A program made the translations under genes and the position numbers. The notes under the pieces were generated by a model. It ran no database searches. It was not told the DNA's origin and saw nothing but the letters and a program-made list of their open reading frames with translations. A stretch of DNA of 64,000 nucleotides from Molossus alvarezi. Lineage: Eukaryota; Chordata; Mammalia; Chiroptera; Molossidae. The DNA is taken from the NCBI GenBank assembly GCA_037176705.1, contig CM073886.1:9818501-9882500 (forward strand), in the 5' to 3' direction. This document shows, one piece after another, positions 20,212-32,249 of the stretch. The stretch's first letter is position 1, and the number at the start of each line of letters is the position of its first letter.

Positions 20212-21650
20212 CCGTGTGTGTTTTTTAATTAAATTTATTGGTGTGACATTTATTAATAAAGAATTCACTTTGGCAGGGCTTTGGTGCCTGCCAAGGCCAC
20301 CTTTTGCATGTGTCATTTGTGGAGGTGGTTGGGTGGTGCTCTGGTGCGGTCTGAAGCTGGCCATTGGGTATGTTGGTTCTGGGGCCTCTTGGCAAGAGCT
20401 CTGTTGTAGGCCAAGGTCCGCTGCTGCCTGTGCCTGGCCCGGGGCCACATAGTATGAGCTACAAAGTGATCTACAGTTGGTTGCTGCTTGTGTTGGGCTT
20501 GGTGATGCCTGGGAGAGGCTAAGCTGTGAACTGAGGCCAGCTGCCATTAGTGCTGAGCTTCAGCAGCTTAGCAAGATGTATAGGGCATGCTGAGTTCAGA
20601 CCCTGATTGCTTGGAGTTTGTGAACCTTTAAGAGATTTTAGGGAAGTCTGCAGCAGGAGCCAAGATAGGTTGCTTGCATGGAAAAGCCCCTGGAAGCAAT
20701 TTGGGTAGGCCTGAAAGTTGGGTGGGGCAGGGTCTCAGAGAATCATTGGCGTAGGGCGAATGGTATCAGTCAGGTTGATGGAGACACACACTTGGCACTC
20801 ACCTGGGCCTGCAGACTGTGTATGTTTATGTGGCTAAACAAAAGAACAAAGTTGTGAAGAGTGCTGCCCCTCCAGCCCTCACTGTGAAGCCAGACCATTC
20901 AGTTCTTCCCCGTATGTCCCTGATGCTTTTCAAGCTGCTGCCCCAGGACTGGAGCTCAAAGTAAGTGAGTCCATAACTGAGTAAATCCATGTGCAGGCCC
21001 TTTAAGAGGATGCCTGGGACTCAAGAAGCCCTCCATCTCACTAAGCTACAATCCCTGCTGATTTTCACAGCCAGAAGATATGGTGACTTCTCTTCCTGGC
21101 TTTGGAATCCTGGACTGGGGAGCCCCGTGTGGGGCTGAGAACCCTTGCTTCTCCGGGGGTACCTCTGCAACTGAGATATCCCTTAACCACATCACATGGG
21201 TATGGGGCTTGTCCGTTCCTCATCTCCACCCTTCCTGCCAGTCTTGATGTGGCTTTATTTTTTTTTTTAATGTTTTTCATTTTTTAATTGATTTTTTAGA
21301 GAGGAAGGGAGAGGGAGAGAGATAGAAACATCGATTAGAGAAGCATCAACATCAGTTGGCTGCCTCCTGCACGCACCCTACTGAGGATCAAGCCCGCAAC
21401 CCAGGCATGTGCCCTGATGGGGAATCGAACCAGTGACCTTGTGTTGCCTAGGTCGACACTCAACTACTGAGTCACATCAGTTGGGCTTGATGTGGCTTTT
21501 TCAGTGTATCCTTAGTTATATTTCTTCTGTTCAGCTAGTCTTCAGATGGTTCTCAAGGGTGGCTGTTTGGTAGTTTATTTGTAATTTTGATGTGGTCATG
21601 GGAGGAAGGAAGCACAGCATTTACCCACTTCACCACCTTGACTGGGAAGT
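20212..21650 (-). mobile_element. old L1 5'UTR (plus a small L1 3' fragment)
   Basis: 20216-20262 resembles the L1 3' terminus. 20270-21650 aligns in order with the 5'UTR of the L1 at 54480-55321: CCTTTAAGAGGATGCCTGGG, TTTTCACAGCCAGAAG and the end GACTGGGAAGTC. Four imperfect units of about 60 bases lie at 20340-20580. A SINE interrupts it at 21262. Confidence 0.8.
21262..21487 (-). mobile_element. VES SINE with TSD
   Basis: CTTGATGTGGCTTT lies on both sides (21241 and 21486). Confidence 0.93.
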
Positions 21651-22078
21651 CCTACCATGTGCTTCTGATATACCAAGCTATGTTTATTGCAGTTTAAGTT
21701 GATAGTCACTTAAATGTTTAAATCACTACAATTTTTACTCACCCCCTCCATGTTCATGTGTTTTTAATGACTCCACTTTCAAGACAATTAATGTGGGGCT
21801 CCAGTATCTGAACTTACTACAATGCTTCAGACCCTCAGTTTGATCCCCTCAACAGGGGCAAATTGACAACCCAGGCTCGTCTGTGCCAGAACCAGACATC
21901 CTTTATCCACGGAGGGTGGGGAGAGCTGACCTGCTCAGTAATCAAGTGTTGCTCAGTATGGTCAAAATGAAATGAACAGCTGCCCTGAGTTAGGCCTGCC
22001 TGACCGCTGCCAGCAACTCCTTCAGACTTTGCTGAAGAGTAGCAAATTACAGAACCTTCCATTTAAAAATAAAACTCC
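21651..22078. other. no recognised feature
   Basis: Unclassified, with no convincing coding signal. A short frame on each strand has no known motif. Confidence 0.5.
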
Positions 22079-22320
22079 TGCCCTGGCCGGTTTGGTTCAG
22101 CGGTTAGAGCGTTGGCCCATGGACCAGAGAGACCTGGGTTTGGTTCCCGCTAAGGGCACGTACCTCAGTTGCAGTTTGTTCCCAGCCCGCTTGGGGTCGT
22201 GTGGGTGGCAACCACGTGATGTGTCTCTCTCACATAGATGTTTCTCTCACTCTCTTCTCACCTCTCTCCCTCTCACTCTATCATGAATGCAAAAATGTCC
22301 TCGGGTGAGGATAAAATAAA
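22079..22320 (+). mobile_element. VES SINE
   Basis: Head GCCCTGGCCGGTTTGGTTCAG, tail CCTCGGGTGAGGATAAAATA. Confidence 0.94.
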
Positions 22321-23839
22321 ATAAAGCTCACACAAAATAAGACCAACACACATACAGTAGAGTAGACTGAGTACTCTTCCAGACAGAGAGATCCAAGACC
22401 CTGGGACTTGAACCCAAGGTTTTGGACTCAAACCCTAGGTGGGACTCCAACCCACAGTCCTAGTCCTGGGAACTAACCTGTCTCTGTGGGTGGGACTTAA
22501 ACACATAATCCTCAAGAGATTTTTTTAGACAATTTAGGCACAAGTGCATATTAGCAAGGTCACTCACCTGAGAGATGTCTGACCCAGGGGGCTGTTTCTT
22601 CTCTCAAAAGTGAAAGCGGTGCCCGGAGGACTGCAGCGAAGCGGAAACCCAGCAGCCGAGCCTCGAAGACAGTCCCGTCTAGGCAGCCGCTCAGGGTCAG
22701 TTTCAAGGGCCTTTGCCCTGCCAGGGGCTACAGTGCCTCAAGCAATCACAAGAAAAGACCAAGTCCCTCTGGAGTGCCCAAAATTTTTACTAAACAAGGA
22801 CCCACTACCTGATGCAACACAGGAGTCAATACCAATGGCACCAGCTTTTGAGAAAAGATTTTATTGCTAAGTCAACCTGCAAGGATATAGGACACAAAGC
22901 TCAAATCTGTTTCCCCGATCCAGGGTTTGGGTGAGTTTTGAGGGGTTTAGGAGAAAAAGCTGGTTTGGGGAAGCTCTGGCTGGTTTGGGGTGGGTTTCAG
23001 TTGGTGGGTTTTGGGTATTTGATCACATATGGTAAGATATGGTAAGGGGCTTCACCACTGGATCTTTCTGGACAGCAAAACCTTCGCTTCTGAAGAGTTC
23101 TAGAAATTAAGTTCTGGTCATGTCCTGGTCCTTTGGTTTCAGGGGACTTTTGTTTTGGGTGTAATTGGAGGTCAAAGTTCTCTCCTTTTACATAACTTTC
23201 AATTTTAGTCTGTTGTCTCTGAAAAGTAACTCCGTGTCTTGTTAGAAATGGGATAGGACAAGTTTGAGCTGGTTCTGTGACTACTCCTCTGTCAAATTTC
23301 AGAAATTGAGCTTGGCAAGGCCCACCTCCACCCCGTCTGCTGTCAGAAACACAGAACTGTGCATTTGCAGACTTTCCAACAAGTTGCTCCACATGGGGCT
23401 CCCAAGGCAGGACCTTCCTAGTCTTGGGTGGGGTGAGAAGAAAATCACTGCCCAGATTCTTCTTTTCTCCCTGCAGGATTCCGGAGTGAGAGTGACAAGG
23501 AGAGCCCTGCATGAGAAGGGCCTGAAGACAGAGCCTCTCAGGAGGCTCCTTCCCAGGAGGGGACCGCGGCCCATTTCCGCGCTGCGGCCGGACACCAGAG
23601 CTCCGGGGGTCGGAAGCAAGGCCCCCAGGGCACCCAGGACTCTCCCCCAGGGGAAGGGGAGGTGAGCTGGCTCCCGAGCAGGCTAGGCCCTCAGGTCTCC
23701 CTTGGTCACCCCGAGATTGAGCCACCCACCCGTGCCCTGAGGGTGGCAAGTTTTCTGACTAGACAGCCACCATGGGAACATCAAGAGCAAGAGGCCCTAG
23801 CCTGCCCGGAACCTAAGGTCACAGTATCCACCTTGCTCA
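22321..23839. other. unclassified, partly LTR-like sequence
   Basis: 22380-22500 has a loose internal repetition of GGGACTTGAACCC-like phrases. 22600-23100 has features that could be an old LTR or ERV piece (a TTTTATTGCTAAGTC stretch and G-rich TTTGGGG runs). 23000-23750 holds a 250-codon minus-strand frame that I do not recognise. No termini or TSD were found. Confidence 0.35.
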
Positions 23840-24510
23840 CCACCTGTTTTTGCACAGTGAGAGGGCCCACCAGCACCCCAAATGTGGGAAGGGCTTCAGC
23901 ACAACTTGGACCACAGCCAGGGCCTGAGGACGCATCACAGCCAGCGGCCCTGGCCACGCTGGAGTTCGGGGTGGACTCGGCCCCCCTCCTCAGGCCCCAG
24001 GGCTCCCCTGGGCCGCAGCCCAGGTGTGAAAGGAGGCCCAGCGCCTTTCCCACCCGAGGGAGCGAAGCAGCGCCTCTGCTCAGCGGCTGCCACAGGCCCC
24101 CCATCTCCCGCAGTGCGGGCCGTGCCCAGCTGCCGCACGCACAGGCTCCCCTGAGCCGCCTGCCCTGCGCCCCACCCCACCCCTACCTAACACCTCCCGC
24201 AAGGGCCAGGACACCAGGCTTGGGGGCAGGGTCCAGAGGAAGAGCAGCAAGAGCTCCCTCTCGGTGCCAACCCCGCCAGTCCCCTGGAAAGCCACGTGGG
24301 CAAGAGGCCTTTCTCCAGTGCGCCTGCCCAGCCGCCTGCTTCGCGGTGCCCGAGTGGGGACAGGGAAGGCGGCCTGGGCGTGGCGGGGGGGCCCGGAGGC
24401 TTCAGGGGCGGAAAAATCCCCACCTGGAGAAGGCTCGGGGCAAATGAGCCCTTTGAGCGATTCCAAGGGCTTTCACCAGTTCTTGTTGCCAACTTCACTG
24501 CCAGGCCTGT
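23840..24510 (+). pseudogene. decayed C2H2 zinc-finger-like sequence
   Basis: GC-rich. At about 23858-23920 the plus strand reads HSERAHQHPKCGKGFS, close to the linker and first half of a C2H2 finger. Further pieces resemble linker plus finger starts: RCERRPSAFP near 24024, HVGKRPF near 24292 (frame shift after it), and HLEKARG followed by a shifted EPFERFQG near 24421-24470. No finger keeps all two Cys and two His residues. This fits a degenerate zinc-finger gene or retrocopy, but GC-rich DNA can mimic such short matches, so confidence is low. Confidence 0.35.
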
Positions 24511-24519
24511 CGTACTAGG

Positions 24520-24765
24520 AAATAGTGTCTCCCATTTGCTGAGGACTTACTCTGTGCCGGTCTTTGTGATCATGGGAATTATCCCATTTAATCCTCACAA
24601 CATCCCTGTGACAGTGGTATTCTCACTCAGCATTTTACACATGGAGAAACTAAGTCTCGGAAGGTAAGGGGCCTGCCTGAAGCCACGCAGCCACCACACG
24701 GCAGACCCAGCCGCATTCAGACCCAGGTCTGGCTGCCTGGCTCCAGTCTGTCCTGCGGGAGGCTT
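24520..24765 (+). repeat. MIR SINE
   Basis: GCTGAGGACTTACTCTGTGCC, TTTAATCCTCACAACATCCC and CATGGAGAAACTAAGTC occur in MIR order. Confidence 0.9.
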
Positions 24766-24869
24766 CTCCTACTGGGCCACCAGTTACGGGTACAGGTTGG
24801 GCAGGACATTCATTTAGGGAACATCCATTTTTCTCATGGCAATTATATAAGACTTTTAAATTTTATTTT

Positions 24870-25088
24870 ATTTTTAAATATTTTTTTCTTTATTGATTTT
24901 AGAGAGAGAGGAAGCGAGAGGGAGAGAGAGAAAAACATGGGTGAGAGAGAACATCGATTGGCCTCCTCCTGCATGCCCCCCACTGGGGATCAGGCCCACA
25001 ACCTGGGCATGTGCCCTGACCCAGAATTGAACCAGTGACCTCTTGGTGCATGGGTCGATGCTCAACCAGGGAGCCACACCAGCCAGCC
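24870..25088 (-). mobile_element. VES SINE with TSD
   Basis: TATATAAGACTTTT lies on both sides. Confidence 0.94.
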
Positions 25089-25097
25089 TATATAAGA

Positions 25098-25266
25098 CTT
25101 TTTTACAAATGTTTTTATTGACGTTTTAGAGAGAGAAACATCAGTGAAACATCCATTGACTGCCTCCTGCATGCCCCCTGCTGGGGATGGGGCCCAAAAC
25201 CGAAACCCAGCATGTGCCCTGAACTGGAACCGGAGTCGGTGCTCAACCGAGTCATACCGTCTAGCG
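25098..25266 (-). mobile_element. VES SINE, short and diverged
   Basis: ATGTTTTTATTGACGTTTTAG ... GAGTCATACCGTCTAGCGCT. Part of the central region is deleted. Confidence 0.75.
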
Positions 25267-25984
25267 CTATCTAAAACATTTTTACACTAAAGTAAGCAGC
25301 TACTCCCTGAAATGAAAGTTAACATTTACACCAATGATTGAGATGAAACTTGAGATGTCATGGAAGTTTCATGCTAAGGCCAATGCTTTTCAGGCTCAGT
25401 CCATGAAACCTTGACTTGACCTCTTCCCAGACCTCTGCCTTTAGAGGGATGTTGGCCAAGTAGGTTCTGCTCTGGGACCAGCTCCTGTGCGGAGCCTTTC
25501 TAGAGGCCCAGGAAATGCCTCTCCAGTTCGCCAGCCCTCTGGGTTGCTTGGGAAGTTCATCTGGGCTAAGGCTTCCAAATTCCCAGCAGATATTGATCTT
25601 CAAGATTTGGATGAAAAATCGGAATTCCCGAAATTATCTTATCCTGTATTTTCCATAACTTATGCATTTTAATAAATAATAAAAATACACATTTAGTGGT
25701 AGTTACAAAGAACTATAGGGTATAGCAAATATTCTAAAACCAGATAATACCAGTGAACATTATTGGGTCATATTCAGATAACAAAATATTTAACTCTTCA
25801 ACAAGATTATCTGAACTACACAGAATCATGTGTTAAAATTGCCAAGTTAAGGACTCGTTTCCAAAACTTGTTATTTCTTGGAAGATCACTCATAGGATTT
25901 GCATAAGATATACTATGTGTGTAAACTGATTAATATTTATTTGTGAGAATGACTTACTGTTAACAACGGACAGGGCCACAAATA
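25267..25984. other. no recognised feature
   Basis: A/T-rich sequence. Short frames near 25358-25672 on both strands have no known motif. Confidence 0.5.
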
Positions 25985-26199
25985 CATTTTTTTTTCCTTT
26001 ATTGATTTTAGAGAGAGAGGAAGAGAGAGGGAAAGAGAGATAGAAACATCAATGAGAGAGAACATCGATTGGCCGCCTCCTGCATGTCCCCCAACTGGGG
26101 ATCGGGCCCACAACCTGGGCATGTGCCCTGACTGGGAATTGAACCTGTGACCTCTTGGTGCATGGTGGATGCTCAACCACGGAGTCACACCATCTGGGC
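25985..26199 (-). mobile_element. VES SINE with TSD
   Basis: GGCCACAAATACA lies on both sides. Confidence 0.94.
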
Positions 26200-26609
26200 C
26201 ACAAATACACTCTTAATATGGCAACAGTACAAAACAAACTGATTAGACCATCACCACTTTTCTCCTATGTGCTTCTATCCCAAGTCTACCTTAACCTTGG
26301 ACTCTGTGTGTTAGTATTTCCTTCTCTTTCTTTTTACTTGATGTCCAACCAGGAATACCTCTATGCTTATTTTTAGGCATCAATTCTCACATGAAGATTA
26401 TAATACTTTTTTCTATTTTCCCAATTTCCTGACTGATTGTTCTTGGGATTCAGAAAAACAGAAAATTTCCAGAAAATGCTGGACTTCCTGCATATAAATC
26501 TTATCCAGTCTGAGCAGGAGCAGCAAGGCAAGTCTGCTGCAGAGACAGTTACCTGGCGCACCTTCAAGCCCAGTCATTGAGGCTTCACGGTTTCAGGGGA
26601 CTCAGAGCC
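26200..26609. other. no recognised feature
   Basis: Unclassified single-copy-like sequence. Confidence 0.5.
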
Positions 26610-26710
26610 AGAAGATCCAGTTGTGGGTCCCAGTCCTGCCGTCTCCTGGTTGTGAGACATTGGGCAAGTCACTTTACCTCTCTGAGCTTCAATTTAAAGG
26701 ACAGAATGGT
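26610..26710 (-). repeat. MIR SINE fragment
   Basis: TTGGGCAAGTCACTTTACCTC is the typical inverted MIR phrase. Confidence 0.85.
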
Positions 26711-26744
26711 GTCTGGGAAAGAATATACCTGCTTTGTGAAGCAA

Positions 26745-27040
26745 TAGTATAGAAAGTTAAAAGTGTGACTTTGGAGTCAGTCGGTCTGAGGTTTGAATCC
26801 ATTATTTGCCACCTCTTTGATTTAGGGCAAGATCTAACCACTCAGAGCCTCACTTTTCTCCTCTGTAAAATGGAAAAATGGATTGATCCCATTGCATAAG
26901 ATTTAGGTTAGTTTAAATGAGATCACATATGAAAATTCTTAACATAGAGCATGGTACGTTGTAAATGCTTGATAAATGTGAGCCATTGCAGTTATTATCT
27001 GCTGTGTCTACCTCACAGGGTAGTTGTGAGGATGGAAGGG
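26745..27040 (-). repeat. MIR SINE
   Basis: GTTTGAATCCATTATTTGCC, CCTCTGTAAAATGG and CTACCTCACAGGGTAGTTG in inverted MIR order. Confidence 0.9.
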
Positions 27041-27479
27041 AGGTTATGTTGGGAAGGAGCTATCAGAAATGGGATAGTCAAAAGCTGCTGGCAGGAGAAT
27101 GCTTACTCATATCCTTAACTGTGCTAAGGAGGAGGTGTCACCATGGTTACCTGGTAAACAGGGTTTAGTTGCAATCAAGTAGGCAAATTCTGGCATCGTC
27201 TGACTTGGGGCATACTTGGAGGACAGAGAGAAATCAACTTTCAGGAGCAGGCTTTGGAGAAAGAACATGCTAAATGGAGCCTGCCTGCTATAGGTTTGTT
27301 TAACAGGGATTGAAACCGAGGAAGGGGACATGTAATAGAAGGTGGTGAAGGGCTCTGTCTATTGCCTGAAGCCCTATTATCGGCTGAGTTTAGGAAACAA
27401 TCCTACCAGCCGGAACCAGCGCAGCCTGGTTCCCAGACTGTGGACCAAACCTGGATCACAGGTTTTTCAAGATGATCTC
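27041..27479. other. no recognised feature
   Basis: Unclassified. Frames of about 70 codons without recognisable domains. Confidence 0.45.
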
Positions 27480-27640
27480 CTGTAATCCAGACAGCGGCCC
27501 CATGAAGTGAATATTAGCATGACTCCATTTTCCAGATGAGGGCTTGGTGTCTGGGAGTTAAGTCCATTGCCCAGGGTCACTCAGCCTATATGTTGTGGAG
27601 TCAGGATTCAGATAGAGTCCAAGCCCTTAGCCTCCTACCA
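27480..27640 (+). repeat. MIR SINE
   Basis: CTCCATTTTCCAGATGAGG and TTGCCCAGGGTCACTCAG in plus-strand order. Confidence 0.85.
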
Positions 27641-28195
27641 GGCTGCATCAACACACCAGGAGCCAGATGCGGAGCTTGAACAGAAAGAAGGAAACACAAA
27701 TGTGAGGGATTTAGCACCTAAGTGGCCTCCTCTCTCTTCTGTGATAACTCTCTCCTGGTTCACCTGCTTCCCCTGCACTGCTTCTTTACTTTCAGGGATG
27801 TTTCTCTCTACTTAGCCCTTAGGTCCAGGTCTTCAGGGCCCCATCCTTGGACTCTTCTCTCTCTTGCGCAGGTCTGTGAGGGAGCTTCTTTATGCCCACA
27901 GCTGCAGCTACTGGTCCTCTCTCACTGGGATCCAGACTGCCTCTCTGAGCACCAGCCCGCAGCCACCTGCCTCCGGACATGCGCTCTCACTCCGGGCTCC
28001 ATCATCTCTCCTTTAACGTCGCTGTCCCCCCGAGGCCCCCTTCCTCCTTCCCATGGCCTCTTCATTTCAAACACTGGTTGTGGTGGTGGGGAACCCTCGC
28101 AGCCTTTGCGGACAAAGCCTCTAGAGCCAGTCCGTGGGGCTAGAGTTCCGGGGTGTTCTCTGAGGCTGCCGGCAGGCTGGAGTGAGAGTAGGTGG
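27641..28195. other. no recognised feature
   Basis: C/T-rich sequence. A 163-codon plus-strand frame (27722-28213) is compositionally driven and has no domain I recognise. Confidence 0.45.
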
Positions 28196-28720
28196 AATTC
28201 ACCATTTGATTAGCTGTCTACTAGGTGCCTGGCAGTGTGCCAGGTCCAGGAACAGAAATGGGGGGCAGCCATGAGGGAAACACACAGCACCCCTGGCTTC
28301 AGGGAGCTTTTAGGCAACTAGAGAAAATGAACATTAAGTCATCCTTCCAAAATACAGACTTTTGCAAACAGTGAAAAGTACCATGAAGGAAAAGTTTAGG
28401 GTGTTATGAAAGAATAGAGTAGACCTATATTAGGCTGGGGGTCAGAGGCCATTTTGCGAAAGTGACAAGTACTTCAGCCCTGAGATCTGAGTCGGGAGAA
28501 GAGGATTCCGGAGAGAGGCGGCAGCAGGTGTGTGTGCAAAGGCGGCGCTGGGAAGGGCCTGGAGGGACGGGAAAGCCGAAAGCCGACCTGCGACCTGCGT
28601 GCGGAGCCGGGTGTGTGGGGAATGTGATCAGGGTCAGACCGGCCGGCCGGCTGGGGATGGTGGCAGATGCCTCGTGGGCCATGGTAAGGAACCTGGGTCT
28701 TTGGGTTAACTTTAGGAAAT
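28196..28720 (+). repeat. old mammal-wide repeat, L2/MIR-like start
   Basis: CTACTAGGTGCCTGGCAGTGTGC, then TACCATGAAGGAAAAGT and GAGGATTCCGGAGAGAGG, and GCCATGGTAAGGAACCTGGG. This order is familiar from an abundant ancient mammalian repeat whose exact family I cannot name. The GC-rich block at 28500-28680 lies within it. Confidence 0.5.
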
Positions 28721-28794
28721 AATTTCAAAGTTACCAAAAAGTGAATAATACAAAGGATTCACCTTAATTATTAAAATTACCTGCTCTCTTTCCG

Positions 28795-28827
28795 TATAGT
28801 ATAGTATAGTATAGTATAGTATAGTAT
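28795..28827. repeat. (TATAG)n microsatellite
   Basis: Six to seven tandem pentamers. Confidence 0.93.
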
Positions 28828-28839
28828 AGATGTGAGTGT

Positions 28840-29640
28840 CATTCTGAACTGAGAATAAGGTGCATACATCACGTTCTTTTACTCTTACTTACAATGTGTA
28901 TTTCCTGCCACAGTACAGTTTAGTTCCCACTAAATTGAACATTGATGTGATACGGCACCTAATTTACCACTTATTTTGCCTATTGTCTGAACAATATCCT
29001 TTATACAGCATTTTCTCTAGTCTAGGATCCAGTCTAGAAATGATGTACAGCATTAAGTTGCCATTTCTTTTTAGTCTCCTTTAATCTTGAATTGTTAGCC
29101 TCTCTTTGTCTTTTATGACATTATGGAAGAATGAATCTTCCCCTGTACTAGAATGGCCCTCACTGTGGGCTTGGCTGTCGTTTCTTTGTTATTAGATATG
29201 GGTTATGCATCCTGGCTGGAGTCTGCGTAAATGTTAGTGTCCTCAATGTGACCCAAGAGGCACGCAATGTCCACCTGCTCTTCCTTGGTGATTGTTGTCT
29301 GATTTCTTCAATTCGCAGTTACTATTTTCCTTTGTAACTGATAAGCAACAGGGAGATATGTTACAACCATGCACATATCCTATTCCATACATTAGCAGAT
29401 AGATGATATTTAATGTCTATTGATGATTCTTGCCTGAATCAAGTTAGTGTTTGTCATGATGTCTATAAAATGACTTCAACGCCAGCACTGCCTCCACTGG
29501 ACATTCTTCTGCCCATTTATTTATATTCTTATTAGTAGTAGGGACTCTGGATTTCTATTATTTTCCGAGGATTATATAGCTACTAACCTTAATTATTTTG
29601 GTGCCCAAATTGTCCCAGATTTAGCCCTTGGGAGCCCCTT
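28840..29640. repeat. old L1M-like fragment
   Basis: Phrases such as GATAAGCAACAGGGAGATATG and TTGATGATTCTTGCCTGAATC recall 3' sequence of ancient mammalian L1. The subfamily and orientation are uncertain. Confidence 0.45.
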
Positions 29641-29649
29641 AACTAGAAG

Positions 29650-30470
29650 CCTGGGTTTTATCCCAACCTCAGTGGAGGGGCGTGATTCACTGTGCACACA
29701 AGGCCACGTGAGTGCTGTGTGAGGATGCGTTGTAGGGGCCCAGACAAGGAGGCTGGGAGACCCACCAGGAGGCTCTTATGCAGTCCAGTTGGGAGATGCG
29801 GCTTGCACCAGGGCGGCGACATAGAGGATGGAAGGAATGGATGAATGTTCAAGAAATTGTGGTGGTGCCCTGGCTGGTTTGGCTCAGCGGTTAGAGTGTC
29901 GACCTGCGGTCCGGAGAGACCCGGGTTCGGTTCCCGCTAAGGGCACGTGCCTCGGTTGCAGTTTGTCCCCGGCCCTGGTTGGGTCGTGCGGGTGGCAGCC
30001 ACTCGATGTGTCGCTTTCACGTCGATGTTTCTCTCTCTCTCTCTCTCTTCCTCCCACTCTATCTGAACAAAATATCGAAAAGAATGTCCTCGGGTGAGGA
30101 TTAAAAAAAAAAAAAATAGAAAGAAATTGTGGTGGTGAATTCGGCAGGACTTGGTGGTGGAGTGATTGTGTGAGCGGTCAGAGAGGGAGGAGTGAGGAAT
30201 GCCTGGAGTGGCTGGGTGGATGGTGTTCAACTGCCCTGGGGAAGACAGACAGAGTAGGGGGTCAGCAGGACAGGTTTCTGTTTTAGGCAGTTCAGTCTGA
30301 GACATCTTTGACATCCAAGTCAAGTAGACAATTTGATATATTGTTCCGGAGCCGGAGATAGTTCAGACCAGAAGAAAATTTAGGAGTTGCCATGTATAGA
30401 TGCTTTTGAACCCATGGTCCTGGATAAAATGCTGTAAGGAGAGAATGTGTAGTGAAGAGAGAGAGGGGCC
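29650..30470 (-). repeat. old mammal-wide repeat, interrupted by SINE
   Basis: Purine-rich sequence with phrases such as GACATCCAAGTCAAGTAGAC and GGAGTTGCCATGTATAGATG, known to me from an ancient repeat related to those at 28196 and 48960. The family name and strand are not certain. 30471-30720 probably continues it. Confidence 0.4.
29867..30120 (+). mobile_element. VES SINE with TSD
   Basis: AAGAAATTGTGGTGGT lies at 29851-29866 and at 30121-30136. The two copies are identical, so the insertion is fairly recent. Confidence 0.97.
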
Positions 30471-30730
30471 AGACTGGGAACCCTGAGGGAGTTCACTGAG
30501 GGTGTGGCAGCTGGCAATGGAGAGAGGTCTGTGGAGGCCAGATTGCTTGGATCCTGGGATGCAAGGCCAAATCCCGATGACTGTGGGGAACCACAAAAGG
30601 GCTGTGGGTAGAAGAGTGACAGGATATGACTTGAATTTTAGTGTCCCACCTGCCATGTAAAGTTGATTTGGAAGGTTGCGGCAGTGGCTGATACCATGGT
30701 TCTTTCTAAAGTAAATCTGTAAATCTGCTT

Positions 30731-30952
30731 GGCCTGGCCAGTGTGGCTCAGTGGTTGAGCATCGACCCCATGCACAAGAGGTCACTGGTTCAATTCCCAG
30801 TCAGGACGCATGCCTGGGTTGTGGGCAAAATCCCCAGTGGGGGACATGCAGGAGGTGGCTAATCGATGTTCTCTCTCATCAATGTTTCTCTCTCTCTCCC
30901 TTTCTCTCTCTCTCAAATCAATAAAGAAAAAATTAAAAATAAATAAATAAAT
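30731..30952 (+). mobile_element. VES SINE with TSD
   Basis: GTAAATCTGCTTG lies on both sides. The tail has an (AAAT)n stretch. Confidence 0.95.
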
Positions 30953-30965
30953 AAAGTAAATCTGC

Positions 30966-31880
30966 TTGCCTCTTGCCACTGGAGGCTGCCCAGATGAATC
31001 CCTGGGCCCGGAATACCCTCTTCTGGCTCACCTGGGCACAAGAGAGATGGTCAAAACATCTGCCACCTGCACTTATCAGCCCCAGGTAATGTGACAGCAA
31101 ACCCTCATCTCTTTGCCTCGTTTTAGCTGATGTCACACAACTTGTGTCTGGGAACTTTGCCCAGCCAGCTGCAATGTAGGTGTGAGTGTACACGGGCTGG
31201 TCCCTGAGGTTTGTGAGTCTGTTTGAGGACCATTATCCTTTGCCCCTGCATGCTTTGAGTTTCGTGTGGTCTCTGTCACCCAGACACCTGCCTGGTATGT
31301 TGTCTCCTCCCCACCCCTGCACGTGCTGGGGAAGATGGGTTTGAGTCTAGATGAACCCCCTAGTGCATGCTCTACGTTCTGGGGCGGTGTTGTGCAGGGG
31401 ACGTGCTATCTGCCTAGAGGGTGTATACAGCCAATTTGGAGACACAAATAACCAAACGCAGAAAATTTAAGAGACCAAAGGAAGGGGCAGATGCTCTGGA
31501 AGCCCAGAAAAGGGACAGTTGTCTCTAGCTGGAGAAATCAGGGAAGATCCCCAGAGAAGGTGATATTTGAACTGGGCCTTAAAGATAGAGAAGACTATTT
31601 TCTGTTTCACAAGATAAATATTTGATTATTTGGTGGAAAAGAGGAAATAAAAAAATATCAAAGCACTTCCTCACTTCCTCATATTTTATTGACATTGTCA
31701 ACACAATCATTACTGGTTGCATAAATATTTCATTAGGCAGATACTTCATAGTTAGTCCTCTTAGTGTTGGAATAATTTATTTCAGGCCTCATGACATTGC
31801 CATGACATTGGTCTGGCTGGGCAGTGGGGACAGAAGCAACTAGGGACCAAATGCAACTGAGGAGTCAGTGCTTGAGCCCA
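30966..31880. other. mostly unclassified
   Basis: 31530-31605 (GGTGATATTTGAACTGGGCC) resembles the old repeat at 28196. The rest shows no recognised element or coding signal. Confidence 0.45.
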
Positions 31881-32200
31881 TCCAACTCATTTCATTCAGC
31901 AAATGTTTACTAAGGACTCACCACAGTCAAGGCTCTGAGAATACAGTGATGATTAGGACATGCTTCCTGTCACAAAGGTTAAGTCTAACAGAAAGGGAGC
32001 CATAAGTGGAAAGAATGTATTGCAGAGCACATGTAGGTGCCACCACGGAGGCACAGCGTGTATAAGGTGTGGTGCTGACAGAGAAAGGAGCTGAAGGTAG
32101 CCGAAGCCTTGGGAGTAAGTGAGCACACCAAGCAGAGAATTAGTGAGAATGGGGAGGACGGAGGACACACATCAGAGGACCAAGTTCACGCAGAGCATGG
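31881..32200 (+). repeat. L2/MIR-class old repeat
   Basis: CATTCAGCAAATGTTTACTAAGG followed by GAGAATACAGTGATGA and CTGTCACAAAGGTTAAG, typical of the 3' part of an ancient LINE. Confidence 0.55.
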
Positions 32201-32249
32201 CTGCATACTGCTCTGTCCATAAGCTGGAAGGTACAGCTTTCCTACCCTT

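Noticed and set aside
22997..23749. 250-codon minus-strand frame
   Set aside because: No domain recognised, overlapping frames exist on the opposite strand, and composition is C/T-biased. There is no start or splice evidence.
27722..28213. 163-codon plus-strand frame
   Set aside because: Low-complexity leucine, serine and proline content from CT-rich DNA, with no recognised domain. Its right end enters an old repeat.
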